From: JAAUTY01 sp964397305
GTDB lineage: Bacteria; Cyanobacteriota; Cyanobacteriia; Cyanobacteriales; Spirulinaceae
Length of the DNA: 64,000 nucleotides
NCBI GenBank assembly: GCA_964397305.1
Contig: CAYNIP010000013.1
Location: forward strand, 1-64,000
Direction: 5' to 3'
Shown piece by piece: positions 48,072 to 56,341 of this stretch (its first letter is position 1; each line of letters opens with the position of its first letter). A program made the translations under genes and the position numbers. The notes beneath the pieces are model-generated. The model saw only the letters and a list, made by a program, of their open reading frames with translations. It did no database searches and had not been told where the DNA came from.

Positions 48072-48953
48072 ATGCCTTTTTCCCCCCAGACCCAACCTCC
48101 GCCACTTCAGCACGATTTTCGGTCGCCGCGCTGGCTCGGGAGTGCCCTGCTGACGGGGCTGGCGACCCTTGCGTTGATCGTTGCCCTGATTCCTCTAGGC
48201 CTCGTGCTGGTCTATGTGGCGGTGGCCGGGGGGCGTCATCTGCGCTGGAGTCAATTCCTGCACTTGCCGCCGCCGCCCCTGGGGGCGGCCGGGGGCTTTG
48301 GCAATGCCCTGCTGGGGACGGTGATCATGGTGGTCCTGGGAACGGCGATCGCCCTGCCCCTAGGGGTAGCGGCCGCGATCTATTTGGCAGAATTTGGCCG
48401 CGGGCCCCTGGCGACGGGGGTGCGTCTGGCCAACAAGGTGCTCAGCGGCGTGCCCTCAATTGTGGTGGGGGTGTTCGTCTATGGGGTGCTGGTGGTGACG
48501 CTGAAGACCTATTCGGCCTGGGCCGGGGGCGTGGCGATCGCGATCCTCATGCTGCCACTGATTGTGGCCAGCACCGATGAAGCCCTGCAACGGGTTCCCC
48601 CGGAGTTGCGCCAAGCGGCCGTGAGCTTGGGGGCGCGGGATTACCAGATGGTCTTGCAAGTGGTATTGCCAGCCGCACGGCCGGCGATCGTGACGGGAAC
48701 CCTGTTGGCGATCGCCCGGGCCGCCGGCGAGACGGCCCCCTTACTCTTCACAGCCCTGTTCACCCCCTTCTGGCCCCAGTGGCAGCGGGGACTCCTCGAA
48801 CCCACCGCCTCCCTCTCGGTGATGATCTACAACTTCGCCACCTCACCCTTCCCCAATCAGCAGACCTTGGCCTTTGCCAGTTCCCTCGTGCTGATGCTGC
48901 TGGTGTTGCTCGCCAGTCTCACAGCCCGATTCGCCGCCATCCGCCGCCCCTAG
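48072..48953 (+). CDS. pstA: phosphate ABC transporter permease PstA
   Basis: 293 residues, second permease of the phosphate importer. Hydrophobic segments near 28-56, 76-104, 125-150 and onwards; motifs VIMVVLGTAIALPLGVAAAI, LSGVPSIVVGVFVYG, LPLIVASTDEALQRVPPELR and RAAGETAPLLFTALF. ATG 48072 is 8 bp after the pstC stop; an in-frame TTG at 48060 is an alternative. Normally pstB follows; here the next DNA is a MITE end and an accessory island, so the ATPase must be supplied from elsewhere. Confidence 0.92.
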   Translation: MPFSPQTQPPPLQHDFRSPRWLGSALLTGLATLALIVALIPLGLVLVYVAVAGGRHLRWSQFLHLPPPPLGAAGGFGNALLGTVIMVVLGTAIALPLGVAAAIYLAEFGRGPLATGVRLANKVLSGVPSIVVGVFVYGVLVVTLKTYSAWAGGVAIAILMLPLIVASTDEALQRVPPELRQAAVSLGARDYQMVLQVVLPAARPAIVTGTLLAIARAAGETAPLLFTALFTPFWPQWQRGLLEPTASLSVMIYNFATSPFPNQQTLAFASSLVLMLLVLLASLTARFAAIRRP

Positions 48954-48973
48954 GCCGAAAATCCCAGCTCCGG

Positions 48974-49036
48974 GTGAACAAAATTTTACGCGGGATGTTG
49001 GTACTCCTTCGCTGAGCCCTCACCCCAACCCCTTGT
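48974..49036 (-). repeat. MITE family 1 right-end fragment (island left boundary)
   Basis: GGTGAACAAAATTTTACGCG, GGATGTTGGTACTCC, TTCGCTGAGCCCTCACCCCAA in reverse orientation. The first 35 bp are almost identical to the inverted copy at 52936-52971. No left end or target duplication is seen. Confidence 0.8.
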
Positions 49037-49164
49037 ATGAGGAAAGGAGGAGCGGTAGAGCGTCAACCTAGGTGTCTACACCGTGAAGAGTTCAGCTCAC
49101 CGCTCCCTTCCGCAGCCGCTCCAGCTCAGAAAATCGCCAGGGACACCCAGCCCGAAAAACCAAG

Positions 49165-49323
49165 GTGGAAGGCGTTATCACTTACAAAATCATCGATCTC
49201 AGAAAACCATTGGCGATTGCAGGAGCTGTCACAGTTACAGCAATCACAGCCTATCTTGTGGGAAATTTCCTGGCGAGCCTTGCACATAACCCTGCTACGC
49301 CGGGAGCTGCATTTCTGGTTTGA
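49165..49323 (+). CDS. possible small membrane peptide
   Basis: A 52-residue open frame (GTG start) reading VEGVITYKIIDLRKPLAIAG, then AVTVTAITAYLVGNFLAS as a strong hydrophobic helix, and a Pro/Ala-rich tail. The start codon and ribosome site are weak, and no family is recognised. It is the only convincing protein-like frame in the 945-bp gap 48954-49898; two longer frames over the same stretch are not hydrophobic and look spurious. From about 49370 to 49800 the DNA is AT-rich compared with the rest of the window and I see nothing recognisable there. Confidence 0.25.
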   Translation: MEGVITYKIIDLRKPLAIAGAVTVTAITAYLVGNFLASLAHNPATPGAAFLV

Positions 49324-49898
49324 GTTTCTCAATTTAGGATTAACCCGTTTCCTATGTCAAACCTAACGAACTTAAGGGTGCCTGCATGTAAAGTAGATTA
49401 GGCTCTTCAGCACTTGGTGTGTAAACCCCATCAAAACTCAAGCCCAACATGCTTGCTGTGTAAGGATTTTGGGTTTCCAAACACTTGATTAGAGCACAAA
49501 ATCACTGGAAACCATGCCAGAAACAGGATTCAGTGATTTTTACCACATTAAGTACTGAAGAACCGAAAAATTCAAATCGGCTCTCCCGAGTTTAGGGTGA
49601 GACCAGTGTAGCCATGATACAAAACCTTGTAATCAGGATTCCTGAAACCCTTACTGAGCGTTGATTTCGACACTGAAAACTCTTGCTTATCACCGCAGAC
49701 CCAGAAGAGCCTTCAAATCTTATTAAGAAAAGCCTGATAAGCTAATAGACATTTTAATTGCATGGTGCTTGGCTCACCCCCCTTTCATAGAAAGGTTTCT
49801 GACGCGAACAATTATGAAATTAAAAGTTCCTCCGCTTATATCGTGGCTGATTTTTGCAATAAGCCAATTAATCGAGGTGCCCCTCCATAAATCAGCAC

Positions 49899-50759
49899 TT
49901 ACTCAACCGCATCCCGAACCTGCTCCACTACCACCACTGACAAATCCAACGCCGCCGCCACCTCAGCCACCCCCAACCCCAACGCCAAAAGCCGCGAAAC
50001 CGAATCTAGGCAGGCTTGTTCAGCAGCATCGCGCTGCTGCTCAGCTAGCTCAGCCCGCTGCCGCTCTTGTTGCTCCCGCTCCTCAGCGCGTTCTGCTCGC
50101 TGCTGCTCCCGCTCCTCCGGCAGAAGTACGAGATTGCCCTCCGGATCGTAGAACCGCAACCAGGGAGCCATCTCCCGCGTCAGATCCCCTTGCCAACTCC
50201 CTAGCCACAAACTCAATTCCTGACACCAGCACCAGCCCAGCTCGTTCTTGACAATCTCCTGGTAGCGATCCGCCGCATCCAGCCGCCAACCTTGCAGCGA
50301 GTCAGCCTCAAAAGGGTCGTAAACAAAATAGTCGCGAGTGCGGAACGTCTCCGCATAAAGCCGCTTCTTCTCCGTCAAATCCACCCGCCGCGTACTTGGC
50401 GACATCAACTCGACAATGACATCTGGGTAACGCCCCTGCTCCTCCCAAGTCGCCCAATACTTGCGCTCCCGCGTCCCATCGACCGCCAGCGTCACGAAGA
50501 AATCCGGCCCGCGAAAGTCCCGATTCATCGCTTGGTCTGCGCTGTAGTAGAGAAACATATTGCCTCCCGCAAAATAATCATCGCGGTCGGCAAATGCAGC
50601 ATGCACGCTGGCGATGAGGACATTCATCGCAATGCGGTGGCGGTTGCTCTCCAAAGGTTCTCCGTCATCAAAGACTAAATCCGTTGGGGGGTGAGGGATC
50701 TCAAAATCCGCTGCCGCCTGTGGTGCCAGTTGGGGGTCTTGAGTTAGTTCCGCAGACAT
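49899..50759 (-). CDS. Uma2 family restriction endonuclease-like protein
   Basis: 286 residues. Uma2 (DUF820) domain, a PD-(D/E)XK nuclease fold that is greatly expanded in cyanobacteria: DDGEPLESNRHRIAMNVLIA, FRGPDFFVTLAVDGTRERKY, GRYPDVIVELMSPSTRRVDL, EKKRLYAETFRTRDYFVYDP. The catalytic Asp and Glu/Lys lie in GPDFF and PDVIVEL. The C-terminus is a charged coiled coil (EEREQQRAERAEEREQQERQ) followed by LLALGLGVAEVAAALDLSVV, a helix-turn-helix-like ending. No substrate is known. A paralogue lies at 51255. Confidence 0.9.
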   Translation of the reverse strand: MSAELTQDPQLAPQAAADFEIPHPPTDLVFDDGEPLESNRHRIAMNVLIASVHAAFADRDDYFAGGNMFLYYSADQAMNRDFRGPDFFVTLAVDGTRERKYWATWEEQGRYPDVIVELMSPSTRRVDLTEKKRLYAETFRTRDYFVYDPFEADSLQGWRLDAADRYQEIVKNELGWCWCQELSLWLGSWQGDLTREMAPWLRFYDPEGNLVLLPEEREQQRAERAEEREQQERQRAELAEQQRDAAEQACLDSVSRLLALGLGVAEVAAALDLSVVVVEQVRDAVE

Positions 50760-51043
50760 GGCTGTCCCCAGAGATGTTGAACTTAAATTCATCGTAGCGA
50801 ATGCCGTTCCATTTGTCCGCACCGCTTGCAGGCAGAGCAATGCAACCCCCAACCAAGTTAATGAAACATGCCTTTGCAAGGATGTTCAATGGGCGCGTCC
50901 GAATCTCAGTCATGGTGCGGATGGCGTGGCTTGGCGTAGAGACTTACCAAGCTGGAACCACTCGCTTTTTTTGGCAAGTGGCTGTGTCATTTCCTGCTAT
51001 GCTTTTGCCAGAATACAATCTGAATAACCACTTGGTAGCGTCA

Positions 51044-51241
51044 ATGTCTTCCCACCAAGAACTCACCCTCACCCTCGCCGCCCCCGACAACAACCCCATC
51101 CTCCTAACCCCCACCTTCCTCAAAGGCAGCGGCATCATCCCCCCCGACTGGCCACTCGCCCGCCAACCCCGCCTCACCCCTCAACTCGCCCAAATCTCCT
51201 TTACTAACGGCGTCAGCCTCACCCTGATCAGAGGATTATGA
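51044..51241 (+). pseudogene. truncated conserved gene fragment
   Basis: 65 residues starting MSSHQELTLTLAAPDNNPIL, LTPTFLKGSGIIPPDWPLAR, then LAQISFTNGVSLTLIRGL. This resembles the first third of a conserved cyanobacterial protein of about 160 residues that I remember but cannot name. The frame ends abruptly in a TGA within what would be its first beta-strand region, so the gene is probably truncated by the insertion of the neighbouring Uma2 gene, with which it converges. Confidence 0.4.
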
Positions 51242-51254
51242 GACAGTCTCTGGA

Positions 51255-52193
51255 TTAAGGGGTTTGACGGTCTTGGATCTGCTCCACCACCGCTAGGGGC
51301 AGATTCAGCGCGGTGGCGACTTCGGCAACACTAAGACCGAGGGCGAGGAAGCGGGATACCGCGTCGAGGCGGGCTTGGCGTTCTTGTTCTTTCTCCCGTC
51401 GCTCTTGCTCGGCTCGCTGCCGCTCCTGCTCGGCTCGTTGCCGCTCCTGCTCAGCTCGCTGCCGCTCCTGCTCAGCTCGTTGCTGCTCCTGCTCAGCCCG
51501 CTGGCGTTCTTGTTCTTTCTCCCGCCGCTCCTGCTGCTCCCGCTCCACCGCCAGCAGCACCAGACTGCCATCCGCCTGGTAAAAGCGCAGCCAGGGTGCG
51601 GTCTCGCGTACCAACTCTCCTTGCCAACTACCTAGCCACAAACCCAACTCCTGACACCACAGCCAGCCGCGCTCGTCTTTCGCTAAATCTTGATAACTAC
51701 CATCTTCCGCTAGCCGCCAACCTTGCAACGAATCGGCATCAAAGGGGTCGTAGATGAAGTACTCCCGCGTTTGAAACGTTTCGGCATACAGCCGCTTCTT
51801 ATCCCGCAAATCCGTCCGCCGCGTGCTCGGTGACAGCAACTCCACGATCACATCCGGATAGCGCCATTCCTCTTCCCAGAGCACCCAATGCTTGCGCTCT
51901 TTGCTACCGTCCACATTCAACACCACGAAGAAATCTGGCCCCCGAAAGTCCTGGCTCATGCTTCGTTGCGGGTTGTAGTGGATGAACATATTGCCGCCCA
52001 CGAAGTAGTCGCGGCGACCCGCAAAAGCCGCATGAAGCCCGTCGATGAGCACATTCATGGCGATGCGGTGAAGATTGCTCTCCAAGGGTTCTCCGTCGTC
52101 GTAGGGGAGGTCAACTCCGGCTGGCAGAGGCGTAGGGAGTTGGGCGGCGGTTTGGGGCGTGAGGTGAGGGGTTTTGGTCAGTTCGGTGGACAT
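51255..52193 (-). CDS. Uma2 family restriction endonuclease-like protein with repeat coiled coil
   Basis: 312 residues, close paralogue of the protein at 49899: DDGEPLESNLHRIAMNVLID, DFRGPDFFVVLNVDGSKERK, PDVIVELLSPSTRRTDLRDK, LQGWRLAEDGSYQDLAKDER. The C-terminal domain contains five 7-residue units, RAEQERQ-like, encoded by exact 21-bp repeats and bracketed by two copies of REKEQERQ. The end (FLALGLSVAEVATALNLPLA) repeats the putative helix-turn-helix. The upstream DNA of the two Uma2 genes also aligns, suggesting segmental duplication. Confidence 0.92.
   Translation of the reverse strand: MSTELTKTPHLTPQTAAQLPTPLPAGVDLPYDDGEPLESNLHRIAMNVLIDGLHAAFAGRRDYFVGGNMFIHYNPQRSMSQDFRGPDFFVVLNVDGSKERKHWVLWEEEWRYPDVIVELLSPSTRRTDLRDKKRLYAETFQTREYFIYDPFDADSLQGWRLAEDGSYQDLAKDERGWLWCQELGLWLGSWQGELVRETAPWLRFYQADGSLVLLAVEREQQERREKEQERQRAEQEQQRAEQERQRAEQERQRAEQERQRAEQERREKEQERQARLDAVSRFLALGLSVAEVATALNLPLAVVEQIQDRQTP
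51380..51526. repeat. 21-bp tandem repeats inside a Uma2 gene
   Basis: Five 21-bp units at 51401-51505 (CGCTCCTGCTC(A/G)GCTCG(C/T)TGC) bracketed by copies of GCGTTCTTGTTCTTTCTCCC at 51380 and 51506. All keep the reading frame and encode a charged coiled coil. Repeat number is likely to vary between strains. Confidence 0.9.
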
Positions 52194-52245
52194 AAACTTC
52201 CCCACTATCGTGTTGAACCTGACTTCATCTTATAGCGAGGGGAAA

Positions 52246-52938
52246 CAGCAGTCGCGGACGGTGAAGTATGGCTATGACGATCTCGACCGCTTGGTGCGGG
52301 AGGAGATCGTTGGCGGCGAGACGACGGCCCATGCCTATGATGGGGTGGGCAATCGGGAGTCGGTGACGGTGCTGGGGTCGGGGGTGACGCGCACTTACCG
52401 GTACGACGGGAATAACCGCTGGCAGCGGGAGTTGGTGAATGGGGTGGAGCAGGTTGCCTACGGCTATGACCGGAATGGCAATCTCACTGAGGTGACGGAG
52501 GGCGGGGTGACGCTGACCTATGTCTAGGACGATCGCAACCGGTTGGTGCAGGTGTTGGAGAACGGCGTTGAGTTGGTGTCCTATGCCTATGACGATGACA
52601 ATATCCGGGTCAGTGCGACAGCGGGCAGGGTGACGAGGAGTTTCTTGCTGGATAAGAATTGTCCCTACGCGCAGGTGCTGGAGGAGTATGAGGATGGCAA
52701 CTCGGTGGCGAGCTATGCCTAGGGTCTGGATCTCATTGAGCAGGAGCGGGCGGCTCTGGAGTCTACCTATCTGGTGGATGGGTTGGGGAGTACCAGAGCG
52801 CTGCTGGATGAGGCGGGGGCGGTTCAGGCGGCGTACAATTAGGATGCTTATGGCAATCTGGTTGGGGAGCCGGGGGCGGTTGAGAATGCCTATCGGCTTG
52901 CGGGGGAGCAGGGGGATGAGGAGTTAGGGCGGTATTGA
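52246..52938 (+). pseudogene. RHS/YD-repeat protein remnant with three in-frame TAG codons
   Basis: A continuous frame of about 230 codons with YD repeats: VKYGYDDLDRLVREEIVGGE, VAYGYDRNGNLTEVTEGG, VTLTYV-stop-DDRNRLVQVLENG, SYA-stop-GLDLIEQERAA, VDGLGSTRALLDEAGAVQAA, YN-stop-DAYGNLVGEP. The three stops (52525-52527, 52720-52722, 52840-52842) are all TAG and sit where the YD motif has tyrosine. It ends in TGA at 52936-52938 after EELGRY, where RHS proteins have a conserved core end. The 5' part of the gene is missing. Pseudogene, though the pattern of stops is unusual. Confidence 0.85.
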
Positions 52939-52971
52939 GTACCAACATCCCGCGCAAAATTTTGTTCACCC
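52936..52971 (+). repeat. MITE family 1 right-end fragment (island right boundary)
   Basis: GAGTACCAACATCCCGCGCA, then AAATTTTGTTCACCC. Inverted and nearly identical to 48973-49006. It fuses directly to the end of the RHS remnant. No other part of the element remains. Confidence 0.85.
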
Positions 52972-53100
52972 GTTAATACGGGAGGTTCCCGCTGGGGGAA
53001 CCCGCCTAAGGACCAGGCGTCTGAGGCGATCAGGGTGTCGGCGAGTGCAGGGGTAAACCTCTACAATAGGGGCGGAGAGCAAGCCCGCCCGAGCAGCGAT

Positions 53101-54075
53101 ATGGCATTACTGGCACAACGGACCCTGAGCGCTTTGGGGTTAAGTCTGACCGTCTGTTTCGCCGCCTTGTCGGCTGGCGCACAAGCCTTGGATGAATTGT
53201 TGGCGGCGGGGACGGCGGCCTATGAGTCTGGGGACTTTGCCCAGGCGGCGGATATTTGGCAGCAGGTGGTGGCCGCGAACCCGGAGGACCCGATGGCACG
53301 GGTTTGGTGGGCCCTCTCCCTCTACGAGCGCGATGAAGTCAGTACCGCCCTTGACATTTTGCAGACTGCGACGGCTGACTTTCCCGAGGTTGCGGCGGTG
53401 TATCGGAGCTTGGGGCTGATCCAGGCTGAGCAGGGGGAGTTTGCGGCGGCGGTGGTGGCCTACGAGCAGGCCCTGGTGCTGGAACCAGGCGATGCGGGAA
53501 CTTACTATTCCCTGGGGTTGACCCGAGAGCAACAGGGGCAGCCCGCTGCGGCGATCGCTGCTTACCGAGCTGCCCTCGCCCGGGATCCCCGAGATCCCGC
53601 TGTCTACACGGCCCTGGGGGATGTGCTCAAGCAGCAAGGACAGCTCACGGAGGCGATCAACACGTTTCGGCAGGCCCTGGTCGTCGCTCCCAACGATCCG
53701 GTGCTGCACCGTAACTTTGGGGTGGCGCTCCAGGCGGCGAATCGTCCTCTGGAGGCGGCGATCGCCTACCGCCGTGCTTTGGACTTAGCCCCGGACTACG
53801 CGATCGCCCACAATGATCTCGGCCTGGTGCTCTGGAGCCAAGGGGATCTCCCCGGGGCGGTCCAGGCTTACCGCAACGCGATTTCCAGCGATCCGGCCTA
53901 TGCTGATCCCTACAATAACCTCGGTCTGGTGCTTCAGGAGCAGGGCGATCTGCGGGGGGCGATCGCGGCCTACCGGCAGGCCCTCGCCCTGAATCCGGCC
54001 GACGAAGCGGCCCGGGAGAATCTCAACGCCGCCGAGCGCGAACTGGCGGAGCGCGCCCGGCGGCCGACTCCGTGA
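53101..54075 (+). CDS. secreted TPR protein
   Basis: 324 residues. Signal peptide about 1-28 (LGLSLTVCFAALSAGAQA). About seven tetratricopeptide repeats fill the rest: AAYESGDFAQAADIWQQVVA, LGLIQAEQGEFAAAVVAYEQ, LGDVLKQQGQLTEAINTFRQ, LGLVLWSQGDLPGAVQAYRN, LGLVLQEQGDLRGAIAAYRQ. A periplasmic or lumenal scaffold; the partner is unknown. ATG 53101 opens the hydrophobic core. A similar gene lies 78 bp downstream, so the two form a tandem pair. Confidence 0.85.
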   Translation: MALLAQRTLSALGLSLTVCFAALSAGAQALDELLAAGTAAYESGDFAQAADIWQQVVAANPEDPMARVWWALSLYERDEVSTALDILQTATADFPEVAAVYRSLGLIQAEQGEFAAAVVAYEQALVLEPGDAGTYYSLGLTREQQGQPAAAIAAYRAALARDPRDPAVYTALGDVLKQQGQLTEAINTFRQALVVAPNDPVLHRNFGVALQAANRPLEAAIAYRRALDLAPDYAIAHNDLGLVLWSQGDLPGAVQAYRNAISSDPAYADPYNNLGLVLQEQGDLRGAIAAYRQALALNPADEAARENLNAAERELAERARRPTP

Positions 54076-54153
54076 CCCCGCAGCGGGTCGCTTTTGGCCT
54101 AAAATACGAGACTGGTGCTCTCTTCTGGATTCCCCAGGCTTCCTGGTTGCTCT

Positions 54154-55347
54154 ATGCGAAAGCGTGATCTCCTAACCTTGGCGCTGTTGGTTCTCCTGGC
54201 AGGGTCGCCCCAGCCGGCCCAGGCCCAGAACCTCCAGCAACTTTTTGAGCGTGGCAGTGCGGCTCAGGCCGCCGGTGACTACAGCACGGCCGAAGGGATC
54301 TGGCACCTGGCCATCGAAGTCGCCCCGGACAATGTGGCCGCGCGGATTAACCTGGGGCTTGCCTTGATGAGTCAGGCCCGCCTCGACGAGGCCATTGCCG
54401 CCTACCGGGCGGCGATTACCCTCGATCCCAACAATGCGATCGCCTACAACAACCTCGGCAACGCCCTCAAGGTCAAGGGGAACGCCCTCGCCGCCCTGGC
54501 GGCCTACGAGCAGGCCACGCGCCTCGACTCCAGCTTTGCCACGGCCCACAGTAACTTGGGGGTCATGCAGCGTCAGCAGGGGGATCTCGAGGCGGCGATC
54601 GCCTCCCACCGCCGCGCCCTAGAGCTAGCGCCCGAAAGCGCCGTCGCCTACAACAACCTCGGCAACGCCCTCAGTGATCACGGCGACCTGGAAGGAGCCT
54701 TGGCTGCCTATGCCCGCGCCCTGCAACTGGAGCCCAACGCCGTGCGCTACTACAACTTGGGCCTGACCCTGGCGGAACTGGGTCGCCACGGGGAGGCTGC
54801 CCGAGCCTACCAGCAGGCGCTCAACCATCAGCCCAGCTATGTTGAAGCCTACATCAACCTCGGCTTGACTCAGCGGGCCCTGGGGGATCTCGAAGCCGCC
54901 GTGCGCTCCTACCAGGCGGCTCTGGAACGGGACCCTAACAACCCCTTTGCCTACAGCAACCTCGGCAACGCCTTGGCGGAGCGCGGGGAGCTGGAAGCGG
55001 CGATCACCGCCCACCGCCGGGCGATCGCGATCGCCCCCACGGCCATTCGCCACAACAACTTGGGCTCAGCCCTCGCTCGCACCGGCGACCTCGAGGCCGC
55101 CCGGACCGAATTTCGCCACGCCCTAGCCCTGGAGCCTCACTACACGGCAGCTCGCCAGAACCTCAGCCTGATCGAGGCGGCCCTGACGGCCGCAGACCCC
55201 AGCCGCGAGCCCCGGGAACTAGAGCTGGATCTAGAGGCAGAAACGCCCCTGGAAGGGGATGCTGACGCGGCGGAGCCCTTGACTGACCCTGAAGCCGATG
55301 ACGCTACCCCGAAGCCGGAAGTCCCTAAGCGCCCCGATCAACTGTGA
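54154..55347 (+). CDS. secreted TPR protein
   Basis: 397 residues. Signal peptide MRKRDLLTLALLVLLAGSPQ to about residue 24, then about nine tetratricopeptide repeats (LGLALMSQARLDEAIAAYRA, LGNALKVKGNALAALAAYEQ, LGNALSDHGDLEGALAAYAR, LGNALAERGELEAAITAHRR). The acidic tail after about residue 345 (ELELDLEAETPLEGDADAAE) is disordered. It is a paralogue of the protein before it, probably by duplication. The stop overlaps the convergent miaE by 10 bp. Confidence 0.85.
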   Translation: MRKRDLLTLALLVLLAGSPQPAQAQNLQQLFERGSAAQAAGDYSTAEGIWHLAIEVAPDNVAARINLGLALMSQARLDEAIAAYRAAITLDPNNAIAYNNLGNALKVKGNALAALAAYEQATRLDSSFATAHSNLGVMQRQQGDLEAAIASHRRALELAPESAVAYNNLGNALSDHGDLEGALAAYARALQLEPNAVRYYNLGLTLAELGRHGEAARAYQQALNHQPSYVEAYINLGLTQRALGDLEAAVRSYQAALERDPNNPFAYSNLGNALAERGELEAAITAHRRAIAIAPTAIRHNNLGSALARTGDLEAARTEFRHALALEPHYTAARQNLSLIEAALTAADPSREPRELELDLEAETPLEGDADAAEPLTDPEADDATPKPEVPKRPDQL

Positions 55348-55940
55348 ATCCGGGGCTCTGGATGCAAGGTGGCCAGGATCTGGCTCTCGGCCACGGCCAA
55401 AGACTGCAAGCGGGCCTGCACCTGGGGTTGGGGAAAATAGGTCGTCGCTAGCAGCCAATACACGCCGTAGTGACGGGCTTCAGACACCACTAAGCTTTCA
55501 TAAAAAGCCGCCAGCTCAGGCTCCGGGCAGTGATGGGCCAGCAAGCTCAGGCGCTCGTGGGAGCGGGCTTCGATCAGGGCAGACAAGAGGAGCGAATCCA
55601 GCAGGCGCTCCGGTTCTGCCCGGCGGCAGAGGGCCTTGAGCTGGGAGCCATAAGGGGGCGCGTTCAGGGGGGCCAGAGAAACACCCCGCCGAGCCAGCCA
55701 CTGGTTCACCTGCTCGAAGTGGTCGAGTTCTTCGCGGGCGATCGCCACCAACTGCTGCACCAGCCGCTCGTGGGCCGGATAGCGAAACATGAGATTGAGG
55801 GCAGCGGACGCAGCCTTGCGCTCACAGTGGGAGTGATCCAAGAGGATCGTATCAAGGTGAGCCAGGGCCTGGACTAACCAAGCCTCGCTCGTTGGCTGCT
55901 GCAAAACCTGAATGGTGGCGCGGGGATTGTCAGGGCTCAT
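55338..55940 (-). CDS. miaE: tRNA 2-methylthio-N6-isopentenyladenosine hydroxylase
   Basis: 200 residues. Non-haem di-iron oxygenase that hydroxylates the isopentenyl group of ms2i6A at tRNA position 37. Iron ligands are expected in DHSHCERKAASAAL, AIAREELDHFEQVN (ExxH) and SALIEARSHERL plus SLVVSEARHYGVYW (ExxH). Length is normal. ATG 55940 is preferred; an in-frame GTG 11 codons up is an alternative. Present in some cyanobacteria; depends on MiaA and MiaB. Confidence 0.9.
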   Translation of the reverse strand: MSPDNPRATIQVLQQPTSEAWLVQALAHLDTILLDHSHCERKAASAALNLMFRYPAHERLVQQLVAIAREELDHFEQVNQWLARRGVSLAPLNAPPYGSQLKALCRRAEPERLLDSLLLSALIEARSHERLSLLAHHCPEPELAAFYESLVVSEARHYGVYWLLATTYFPQPQVQARLQSLAVAESQILATLHPEPRIHS

Positions 55941-56341
55941 GGGCCGGGGGGTGGTCAGAGATTCGGGATTCACACGGGGGCCGCCTGGGCCGAGACCGAG
56001 GCGGCCAGCTCAGTTCAAGTGTAGCCAATCGGCGGATCGCAGGGCTGGCCGTGAGTCGCTAGCATGAGCTTGCAGGTGGTTTGCGGCTAGGGCGAGGTCT
56101 CCGAGCGGCTGTGAATTGCCCGAGAACTCTTGGCGTTCCTAGCAACTGCACCCCTCAGTTTGTCGGTATGAATTCAGGATCACGGCGCTCACCGCTGGTA
56201 ATTATTCGTCATTCCTCCGCCTCTGGGGTCATACTGGAGGATAGTATCGTCGCGCGTCACACCCATCGCTACCAACTTGTGTCTAGGTCTGGGCGATCGC
56301 CACGGCTCGCGGACGACAGGCTCCGACTCGAATCAAATACC

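Noticed and set aside
49037..49366. 109-residue frame after the MITE end
   Set aside because: No recognisable domain; the more protein-like frame of this stretch is the one at 49165.
49769..50251. 160-residue proline- and alanine-rich frame
   Set aside because: Overlaps the C-terminal half of the Uma2 gene on the other strand; its low-complexity part is the reverse of the coiled-coil codons.
51401..51505. regular 21-bp repeats considered as a CRISPR array
   Set aside because: Units are directly adjacent with no unique spacers and keep the Uma2 reading frame.
55974..56341. leader in frame with the phosphatase gene from 56081
   Set aside because: Translation lacks conserved residues, and the metal-site motif needs only the ATG at 56342.
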